A stretch of 57,500 nt of DNA from Glandiceps talaboti (lineage: Eukaryota; Hemichordata; Enteropneusta; Spengelidae). The stretch is taken from the NCBI RefSeq assembly GCF_964340395.1, contig NC_135561.1, positions 12,187,961 through 12,245,460 on the forward strand, in the 5' to 3' direction. The notes beneath the pieces are model-generated. The model had not been told where the DNA came from, did no database searches, and worked only from the letters and a program-made list of their open reading frames with translations. The position numbers and the translations under genes were made by a program. This document shows, piece by piece, positions 37,209 through 48,900 of this stretch. Position 1 is the first letter of the stretch, and every line of letters begins with the position of its first letter.

Positions 37209-40200
37209 GTTCATCTATGTGTCTGGCTGTGTCATCGTTTTCTCAAAAATGACTGCCTCAATTCAAATGAAATTTGGTGCACATATTCTTTAGGGCAATG
37301 GCTAGAACTGATTGGGTTTTCATAAACATCCGTGAATATTAATGAGTTATTAGCATAATTAATTATTTCAGTTTAAATGCAGTGCTACTATATATCATAC
37401 TTACACTCAAGTCTATTTTCTCTATTTCAGATATTTCAATTCATGAGAATATGTCATTTGCTGATTCTATATTTAATCTACAAGTGATCAAGAGTTTTTC
37501 CATGGCATATATGCCGGGAAGCTATCATTTAGAACACGAGGATTTACTGTATACCCCTCTTCCACTGAAAACCAACATACTAGTGTACTTAGCTGAGGTG
37601 TTTTGGTATATGGAGATGAGAAGGCCTGATTGGGTACAGCCACAGGGTGTGACTGTAGAAAGACCAGTAGAAAAACCAGAATGTAAGAACTGTTACTTGT
37701 TCAAGAGTGTTGTCAAACTTCAAGTGTCTAGATAATCAACAAGTTTGCCATTCTTTGAGAATTTTACTGAATCAAATTTATATTTTATGACCTACAATCA
37801 CATATTTACTGCCATTTTCAAATCTTTGTTTGTTCTGAGCACTAAATTCTCTCGTAATGAAATTATTCTGGACCTTTTTTCAGACAAATATTTCAAAAGA
37901 ATGAACTTGAGTGGTTGTGTGAGGGCGCTGTTCAAACATGTTGTCTTAGATTGACGTAGATTTTATTGGGATGGTCTTGTAGTATTCTTTATGCATAGTG
38001 CATGAAATTCATGAGCAGGCATAATTACAGGAATCTGAGTCAAGTGTAGTCAGACTTGTATAATTATGTTATTCTCCAATATTTTTCTTCATTCAGCCGG
38101 AAAATACTGGTAACCTAAGAGTTGTCACTACTCATCTAGCAAATCGTAGTGACAATTTGCTAGACGAGTAGTGACAAAGGCCCCTTAGGTCACTCATATT
38201 TTCCATGGCTAGAACAAACAAAAATATTGTGGAATAACATCTAAGTGTCGTAGTGAGTTAATAATATGGTTTTTCTTGTTATATTTCAGCACAAAAACCA
38301 CCTACAGGTAGCAGGATAGGCTTCACCAAGAGTCGACCTGTTAGTGTCGCTATCAGCAGTGCTACAAAGAGAAGCTTCCAGTCATCAACAACACCTCCAG
38401 GACCACTCAGAGCCAGTCATAGTAATCCTGAAATCAACAAACTAGTAGCATCACAAAGGTTAGATGGTATTTCTTGTCATTTTATACAAACTTTGATTTC
38501 AGGCAACATCATTCCCAAGAAGTTAACGCGATATGATTGCCAGAGAAAAGAAAGTGATTTCTTCTAAGAATGCTTCAAGTCAGTACATGCTTTCTTATGA
38601 GGAAAGGCACCAATGTCATGGCTACAAGCTGAGATGTACAAGTATTCAGTTTTTGGCATGATGTCACCTTTGTTATTATTATTAGCATATTTGCACTGTT
38701 TATATCTTTGGTGTATTTTATTTACCTATATACTCCTCTTTTTTGCATGCTAATGTTTATCCTACCGATTTTTTTTTCACTCATTTTTTGGAGACAGTCA
38801 CATTTGGAGTAGTGACTTGATAATATGATGTATCCAAAAGAATCACTGCATTTTCAATATCCCACTTTAGCAAGTTCAGTGTATCAGCAAACTTCTAGAT
38901 AATCAACAAGTTTGCCATTCTTTGAGAATTTTTTTACTGAATCAAATTTAAATTTGATGACCTACAAGCACATATTTACTGCCATTTTCAAATCTTTGTT
39001 TGTTCTGAGAACAAAATTCTCTTGTAATGAAATTATTCTGGACATTTTTTCAAACGAATATTTCAAAAGAATAAACTTGAATGGATGTGTGAGGGCGCTA
39101 TCACAGAATCAGTATGACTGAGCAGTTCAGACAAAATTCCTATACAAGGATCTCTCACAGATATTGTAGTGAATTCAAATTCAATAATTAAACTCTACTA
39201 TTTAGAGCAAGAAAACAATGCAATACAAATTTACGAATGTGCTGAAAATGGTGCACATTGGTATTACTTTATAATTTTCCATTAGTAATTACAGGCACAT
39301 ACATGTCAATTGGTTTGCTTGCAATGACTTTTTTTTGCACTCATTTTATTTCCCACCTGTCCAGTTGTTGGCTTTCAAGCACACTATTTCTCCCGATAAA
39401 GTGGAATTCTTTGCTTTCAATTCTTAGTTCTCTTAGTGATTTTTCCCAGTGAGGATATCTCTTGGTATTTATTTTGTAAACAGGTGAAAATAGATTTTGA
39501 TCAAAAAACATCAAAGTTGTTTTCTTTTCAATATAATTGAGAGCTGTTGAAAATTAAATAATAATACTGCCACACTTCTTGTAAATTAATTTTCAGTTAA
39601 CTTACTTATTACTATTTTCATAAATATTTCTTTCCTGCAAAATAAGATTTCTGTAAAAGAAAATTGCAAAGTATTTCTATATACTTATTCTCAAAGTAGA
39701 AGAAAAAAAAACATGCCGTGAAATTCTCGTTACCTGAAATAAAATTTTACTACCAAAGCATGTCATGAAAATTAACGTTCATTTGATTTCGACAGTGTGA
39801 CTTCTGCTACACATGCATAGGCACACGTGATCCTTGTAAAATGACCCTTTCATTAGGGTGGTTAAAATCATATTAAAGATACCGAGAATTGTATTTGATA
39901 GTCTGTTTAAACAAATTAAAGATACAAGCATTCCACTTTTTTTTTAAAGCCCTCCCTCCTTCCCTATCAAAAGCATGACTTACATTTTCTTTTCTCTTTT
40001 TCGTTCTGTATATTTGTTTGTTTGTTATTTTATGTTTGTTTGTTGTTGGTGGTGGTCACACAGTGCTCAGCCTCTGTTGCCACGTAGATATAGACATCAG
40101 AGAAATAGCGTTCATCTGGACGACAAAAATGAAAACAAACAACTCAGAAGATTTAGCTCTTTGGAAAATGTTAAAAATTCTACTATTGCTTGGCCAGAAG

Positions 40201-43200
40201 TTGCTGATTCTTCTTACTATTCAGGGTAGGTGCAATCACCCCTATTTCAGTATAAATAGAATAACCTGCTGTAGAGATGCATAGGACTCTTCCACATTGT
40301 GAAGGGGTACAGTATGGCAATTATTCAAGGAACAGTAGCTGCATTCACCTCATATTTCAAAAAAAAAAAATTAGAATAACCACACTGGAGAGGTGTGGAG
40401 TATTCCACTTTGTGAAGGGATAAAGTACTATAATAATAATTATTCAGGGAACATGCAGGTGCAATCACCCCTATTTCAGTACAAATAGAATAACCCATTC
40501 TGGCAGCATTTTCATGTAAGACTCTTGAAAATTTGTCAAGGGATAGGTAAGTAGCAGTACAGTGTGATGTAATATTCTTTGTTATTTGTACCGTTGCTTG
40601 AGAAATTACAAAACGTTTAGTCTGTGTAAAATCATACCATTCCATACAACAATAGTACACATGTTTGATCTCTTTATCCCTTGTATTCCCCACACTTTGG
40701 GTTTTATAATGTGTTTATAATTAACACTAATATTGATAAAGTGACTAGTTTTCAGAAAGGACAGCATACATATATGATAAAGAGTAAACATGATTGCATA
40801 ATTTATAATTTCCAGAGCTACCTTTTAATTTCTGATACTTGTAGTCTTTGCTGCTTGCAACTGCCAACCATACTGTAATTATTAAACTACAAAATAACAC
40901 AATCCCAAATGAAGATTTCATAAATTTGCTTTTTCGCTGGCATTGCAGCACAAGGTTTACTCAAGATTCCCGAGATTTCAGCTTTCTGTGACAATGAGCA
41001 CATGAAAACTATGTTATGTATTGGACATCTTTGAAAATATTTTAGTTTGAATTTTAGGGGTTTTCAGTTTAAAGAAATGAAAGTATTATATAATATATTG
41101 TGGTAATCGTTATAATAAAAATTGAAGTATTTAGTAAAAAGGTAATGGTTCCAGGTGTTTTGCTGCCTAGGACATGAACACCTCAACCCTATAACAGTCC
41201 ACACACGCCTACCAGTAGTAAGGTGTGAAATGGTTTGTAATCAAATCGGTTTCAATTACATTTCTGGAATTTTCTGACCGTAGAAAGAAATATGTTTATT
41301 ACTTTAAGCCTTTATTCTGGTTTCGTGTTTCAGAACAATATTGAAATAAAAAGTACACTCAAAACAATAGACCTGTTGCTGGTTCCAAGATGCATTGAAC
41401 ATCTCTCCTTACAATGCCAGTGCAGACACACAGTGCACCTTGGAACTGGAAAATCAACTATGATAACATGTACCATGCTTTGTAATCAAATTAGCTAGTA
41501 TGCAGTACATTTTTGAAAATTTCTGACCATCAAACGAAATCTATTGTTTTGCATACACTGTCAGTTTAGTTGTGTATTTCAGAACAACAGTCAGGTAACC
41601 AGAAAAGTACAACCAAAAGAACAAAAGACTTTTTGAACACAATTTGCAAATTTGGCTACTGTTTACTAATCTAGTTTCTCCATGCCTTGAGTAGGAAAAG
41701 ATCTATTAAGATCTGTAAAGGTAATCTTGTTATATTTTGTGTACATTTCAGGAAGGGAGACAAAGAAGGCAATGGTAATGGTGTCAACGACTTGATGAAA
41801 AGTGAAATAAGTGAAAGTGGAAGTCTGTTAGCTAACGTTAGTATTGATACAAATCTTGACGAAGACTTGACAGACTTAGAGTTACAGAGTATCACGTCGT
41901 CTGTCATGTCACCACTACAGACACCAACGTCGGTGAGAACACCCAGTGATAACGGTGTATTAATGCCAGCCACGGTCAAACCACGGAAAGAAAATATGCA
42001 CGTCATCAAGAAAGAAGAAGAGAGGGGAGAATTGTTGAAAAGAAAGACACCAAGTGTTGAACGTTTAAATAAAAATGGCGAGATTCCTGAGAGGGTAGAT
42101 GGCGATTCCATCAATGATAGTTCTCCGGATAGTATTCCTGATTCCATTATTATGGATCAGCCACCGATGAGAACGAAAACGAAACATGGCGAAGCCTTCT
42201 TTATAGATACCTCACCGACAAGTCCTGTAGAACCAGCTGTCACAGGCAGTTACACAATCGCTGACAAACCAGTAACGGCAGAAAGCGCTGTTGCTGCTGG
42301 TATACCGATTGTTAGCGAGTCTCCTCGTAAAAACCCGAAGGAGTATTTACACGGTAATCCTCATACGAGACACGATATGAACATTACAGGCAGTCCACAG
42401 CATAGCAGACATACAGAAACACCACGGCAACCCGCAGGGAAAATCACATCGATGGATGGGGCAGGTACTAACCATATAACAGACACAGAGATATCTAGAG
42501 ACAGGGACAGAGAACTACATAAACTGCATAATGACCAGACAGATAGAGAAGACACGAAAAAACTTTTCATGATGCAATTTGGACAGGCTATGCACAGACA
42601 GCAACATGTAACGCCGCACCAACAAGATTTGGGTGGTGAAGACGGCAAGACTTCTCACGTAGCATGCCGTGAGGCTTACGACACCACCACGACGGACACA
42701 AATCACACGCATGGCAACCATGCTGACAATAGAACTATGCATTTGCACAATAATGTTTTGACGCGACAACACGAGGATGAACTGACAGGGCATAATGCGC
42801 ATAGTAACACTGTTAATCATAATATGACTTCTTGGTTACAACACACACACCAACACCATTCTACTAATGATAACAAGACAGACTCCACTTCTACAGTGCC
42901 GGTCACCAGTGAACTCATGCAGATCAGGATGAAACTCGAAGAAAAACGCAGGCTCATCGAAAGCGACAAAAAACACCTGGAGAAGTCCAGAGCCAGACAG
43001 CGACAGCGCATGGGCAAAGCTGCGTTTCTACAAGTCATCGGGAAGAAAGATGGACCATCGAGTGAAGTGGATGTACGAGAACGACTTGCTCCCAGACAAC
43101 AGAACGTCGGACAACAACCCGTTCCTGACGAATATTATAATAAGTCCTTTGAAAAAATTAATGCTAATTTAACTCAACTGCAAGGGGAGTTACTTCGGCT

Positions 43201-45935
43201 GTCACAGCAGCAAGAGCAAATGAAAACTGCAATGACAGATAGTCCTCGGGAAAACGAACCTCAACAAGAACATTTCTGGCTTGACAGGTCAGGTGACCAA
43301 CGTCAAGGAGATACAGAGAGTGGAGGTGGTGTTGGGGGTTTTTATTTAGGGGAGACGCCATCATCCAGTGTAGCGTCTACCCCTTCATCAACTAGATCCT
43401 GGGCAGCTGAGAATCCACTGTCAAAACAAAGTGACTATGTTGGAAACTGGGCTTCAGCTCCTAATCTCACAGGTAGCAAACCTCAGCGAGCCCCAAGCCC
43501 TGCTTATGCCGAGAGCCCTGATAAATACCACCAAATTGGTGTCACGCCAAGTAAATTCCAACCACCAGATAGGTATCAGCAACCATCTGTCACGCCTAGT
43601 AAATTTCAACCACCTGATAGATACCAACAACCTTCAGTTACACCCAGCAAATTCCAAGCACCTGACAGGTACCAACAACCTGCTATCATACCAAGTAAAT
43701 TCCAACGCCCAGCTTCTCCTAGGTTGCAATCCGGCTTTCAACCGGGCGTAACACCAAGCAGGTACCAGCCAATGACTACACCTAGCATAACGCCAAGTAA
43801 ATTTCAACCACCAGACACAGGTCCAGCTAACTTCTCACCTGCATTCTCCATATCACCTGGTGAACCTAACACTTCCATGGGGACTAACTTTGCCTACTCA
43901 CCATTCACTAACCAGACACCATCATCTGTGACTGGCTTTACACGTACTAACCAAGCAGCACCAGCAGTAACTGGCTACACACCACCATCAACTAACCAAA
44001 ATACAAGCCCCATACCATTTACATTAGAGCAAGCAATGTCATCACCGTATCCAGCTGTCTCCCAGCAACCAGCATCATTTGCTCCATCAGCATCTCACGT
44101 CTCCCAGCAACGGACTGTACAGCCATTGCAGCCCTCTGCAACTGCACCTATACAGCCAGCTGCAGCTTCAACACCATCACCAGAGCTATTGCCGCAAACC
44201 TTGCCATCACCAGTTCAACAGCAACCAGTACAGCAGCAGCCATCACCAACAAAACAGCCTCGGGTGGTGCAACAACCTGAGTCCATACCCCAGAAAGTGG
44301 TGGAGACAGAACCAGTGAAACCAACCCCAGTCATTGCACAAGTACTTCCAAAGAAAGTCGAATCAGAAAAGAAAGTCAGTCAACCTGGCGACATCAATAC
44401 TATCGCCATGACGCCACAACCAGTGGTACTGGAAAAAAGTCCTATAATCATGGATATCAAAGAAGAAAGAGAGAAGCAGCAAGTACAAGAGGAAAATGCC
44501 AAGGAAGAGGAAGAAGGGGAGGATGGAAAAGTACGAGGATTTATAGTGGGCCAGGAATCAGTAAGTTCCATGTATTCATATCACTAACCCTTTTGCTATT
44601 CAACTATGCATACATTATATTATTACATGTGTTCCACAGATTACTTGCACTGGTGTGCGCGTGCATACTAGTGGTATTTTCACTGCAGTGCAATACTGAA
44701 AACATTATTGCATACATGAGATGTAAATGAGGATGAGATTACACATGTAATAATAACAGAACCCTATGATGTGCAATTATAACTATGACATACTCAGGGG
44801 TACGCCACACTTGTACTCACATGACATCGGGTTCTGTCATATTCTTCCATGGTGTATTGTTTGATACCTATTTGTTTTTTAAATCAGTTTATATATATTA
44901 AGAAAGCAATGATGCAGTAGCCCATAGCAATGATACCCGATAAAGGCACAACATCAATTTGATGTTTCTCTGAAATCACAAGTAATTGTAGGTGAGGTAA
45001 AATCATGAAATGACTTTCCAGAACCTATAGCTTATCAAAATGTGTCTATTTCCTGGAGTGGTATTCCCCTTTAAATGGTAGATACTCACTTACTTACAAT
45101 GCATAGGTCAGAGGTGTCAAGCTCCAATTTTTCCAAAAAGTACACATCTGACTTTGTAAAACAGGACACGCTTCTTAAATTGTACCACTATTTTGTCTTT
45201 TTACAGGCTAATGATATAAGTACAGCTAAGAAGAAAGAGAATTTCTTGAGAAGTAGGTTAAAACGACAAGAAGAAGAAAGAGCCAAGAAAGCTGCAAGAG
45301 AAGTGGAAGCTGAGAAAAGACGAGAAGAACAGAGGTTAGTCTAGTTTGTCATAATAAAAGACAAATATGTCTGTGAATTTATATATTCCTTGGCTGTACT
45401 CTACCCAGTCTGGATGCCAAAATGGTGGTGTAAATCGTAATGATACTGTATAGCCCGGAACTCGACTACATGTATACTTATACTGTACCATCCTATACTG
45501 TTAATGATGTAATCAAAAGACTAGATTACACTTCCATCTAAGGTAGATTCATCCAGACAAACCTTTCATTATATCCCATTGATTGGATCTTTTAATTATG
45601 ATGCCCTCTTTGATCCCTTGTTTTCCATCACCTTCGTAGTTCCTTTCGCTTGGGCTAAAATAGTCGACAGGTTTAGAAAGTTTTGGTATCAAACTGAAGA
45701 TGTACTTATTCAAGGAAGTCTGCAGTGAGAATGGATTGACCAATCACCCAACCAACCAACAAATACATAAATTGATCAATCAATCAATCAATTAATCAAT
45801 CAAGCAAGCAAGCACAATTCAATTATTGAATGTTTTTATGATTGAAGAGTTGGTTGGTTAGATGTTTGATCTTTCAGTTGCTTGGGTGGTTCATTGATTC
45901 ATTTTTGAATGATTGATTGATTGATTGATTGATTG

Positions 45936-45978
<43 letters not shown>

Positions 45979-48900
45979 TGTCAGCCATTAAGTACCATAA
46001 ATAAAGGTTCCATCATACAAATTGTAGCACTGAGTCAGTTATATCACAGTGACTTTATTTCATAAACATCAGTGAACCATTTCTGAAACAACACAGAGAC
46101 ATTTCTACAAAAGTACAATGCAAAGTAAGCCAAAGATTTTCGAGATATCGGAATCTTCATCATGAGGGCAAATTCCTGATTGAATTCCCATATATTCCAT
46201 GTAGGATAAAACAGGAAGAGGTTGAAAGGAAAAAGGAAGAAGACAGACTAAGGAGAGAAAGGTTAAAGCAGGAATACCTGAAGAGAAAACAACAACAACA
46301 ACAAGAACAGGAACAAGAAAAAGAAGACAAGGACATTATTAGGAAACCTAGGAAACCAAGACCCAAGTCAAGAGTTCTTAGTCAACCTAATTTAGACCAA
46401 GACCTTGGGAGTAGGGAGTCAGTTGTGTCTACTATGTCAACACAGTCACAAGGTAGGTTTAATAGTTAGGGAGTTAGGGAGTCTGTTGTGTCTACTATGT
46501 CAACAGTCACAAGGTGTAGGTTTAATAGTTAGGGAGTTAGGGAGTCAGTTGTTTCTACTATGTCAACACAGTCATTCACACATTTCTGGGAGTTATCTGC
46601 CATCTTTTCGGATTGCACACCATGTTTATTGTGGGCATGAACATGTAGGATGTAACTCAAAAAACTGAAAAGGAGAGATGTGATTGGATGCAACAACATT
46701 TTGTTGCAGAACAGCAATCAAACAGACCACCCTTCAGACATTTGTGGACAGGGATGCTGAGAGCGCCCTCAACGACAGATCTTTCAGTCTACATGCCATT
46801 TTCTGTCTTCCATCTGTTTATGTTGTACACACTAACCTGTACTATTCATTGTGTGTGTATGATAACATTTATGATTTTAGCTCTAAAACTAAAATTACTG
46901 ACTACTAATTGTAAAACGGGAATGTAAATCGGGAAAATCAACACAAAGTGAATAAGTCAATGGTTAATTAAATGTAAACGCGTCAAATATGTCAATAAAG
47001 AAATTAGTATCATTTACAGCACAGAAACCATTTACAATCTATATTTTCTACTGTAAACTGCAGTAAAATTCTTGAAAAAAAAAAAAAATTGGAAGTTGTA
47101 AATTTCAAGGAAGAGTGAATTTACTCTTTCATTCTCAAGCAGTGAAATAGTACCGGGGGTATTACAGAAGAACCTCCACACACATATTTCATTGGTAATT
47201 ATTAGCATTTTATAGTTTAATCAAAGTGGTCATTGACCTTACACTGTATATTTGTGTGTGTTCACTGATGTTGTATGTCTGTAATATCAGGGAGTTCATT
47301 ATAAAGGAGTTCGTAATATCAAGGGTTGAGTGGGTATTGCTGTAGATAACTAACACTTCGCCACTAACCATTTCTAACCAAGCCTGCTGTGTGTGTGTGT
47401 GTGTCTGCTACCTGTAGGTCGCGTGCCGACGTCTACACACACTTCACCCGGTAAAACCGTAACCACGGTGACATTCTCCAACACATTAACTGTAACAGAC
47501 GGTCAAGGTGCCGCATCACCAGCCACTACAGATACATCATCTACACCTTCTGTAACTTCAAACGGAGCACAACATGCTAATGTCTTTGCCGAGTATTCTG
47601 GTGTGTTATTTCTTTCCTCTTATCGTACCTTGCATGTACTCGTAACTTGCATACTGACCAGTTCTACAAAGTACAATGGAAGCAATAATAGCCAAATGTT
47701 GTTGTGGGTCAAAATGATAAAAACTAGCATTTCAATTGTGAGTCACCACATAGTAAGAGATAGGGGAACACCAACGTTTGGTGCATCACAAGAAATTGTG
47801 TGTGTCAATGGCAATTCAAATTGGCTTAAAGGACACTCGGATCTTGCTCAACAAAAATTGTACAAACATTGCCTAACTATAAATTAACAGGATCTAACAA
47901 AAAAATTGGTCAATAATGTAATATGCAATTATGACCCATAATAAATAAAGGGGGAAAAAATTTGAAAAAGGCTTGCTACAGATAAACACTCTTAACTGAG
48001 ACTGTAAAGTATACAAATACTTGACTTGTCACAAACATTTACAGAAATTCTATGATGACTATAAAACTCAGTATGCAAGTTATGATGGGTGTATGTTGGT
48101 ATTAACTCTATATTCTAAACATTTCACATAAATACATGTAGTATATGAAGATATATAAGCTATAAGGGTATACATAAATAACTTTGTCATGATGTAATAC
48201 ATACACTGGACAACTTCTCTTGCATGTGTTTATTCTGCATGTGAAATAACCTTTTTAATAAATTAACACATTATCATTGACAATAGAGCAAAGAATCACA
48301 AATATTAAAACAGAATCATTAATTTAATAAATCATGTCATTGACAGTTTTTTTTTTGTCATCAGTAAAAGTATTTTTTTAAGTTTGGCATGCTCTCTTTT
48401 TTGGTTGGGAGGGGGCTATTACTGTCACTGTACAGTGTGACCATTGAACGTACTACAGGATATGTCATATTTTCATATTACACTGTTAACAGTATTGAAT
48501 TTGTTGCATGAATGTCTTTATGCAGATCTATGGCAAAGTTAACATATGTGAAAACCAAGCATGTCGACATGTACTCTGAAGTAGTAAAGACAAATACAAA
48601 AAAATTGTATGTTTCTGATAACCGGACCGACCCTAACTTCAGCTGCTGACTCTAAACATTTTCACAACGAGTTAGAATTTACTTCTGTTTCTGTGTAAAC
48701 TTTATTGCCAAAGTATCTTTGGGCAAGAATTGTCTTTTAAAAAATCAAATTCTGGAGATACCGAGTGTAAGTTGAATTTGTATGTAATAGTTTATTGTAT
48801 TTGGCTACTTCACATATAATTGTCTTCATTTACTTCGTTTACACCTCGTCAAACTATCACTGAAGTATTGTGACCGATGAGTATATTGTCTTTGAGTTGA

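Noticed and set aside
37683-37735. Extension of CAMSAP exon 7 to a stop at 37733
   Set aside because: The donor GTAAGA at 37683 and the in-phase exon 8 explain the gene; extension would end the protein after the CH domain. Possible as a retained-intron isoform only.
41583-41594. A 12-nt microexon (AACAACAGTCAG) in CAMSAP intron 9
   Set aside because: Has AG and GTAACC borders and would keep phase, but the donor is weak and the motif arises from the local duplication; not supportable without RNA data.
41687-41751. Upstream ATG at 41687 as the start of an intronless 966-codon gene
   Set aside because: The frame simply reads back through the acceptor of CAMSAP exon 10; the phase, the TTTCAG at 41751 and the family match show the exon begins at 41752.
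42361-43364. Minus-strand open frames of 66-158 codons opposite CAMSAP exon 10
   Set aside because: Shadow frames of a long coding exon with biased codons; no family resemblance.
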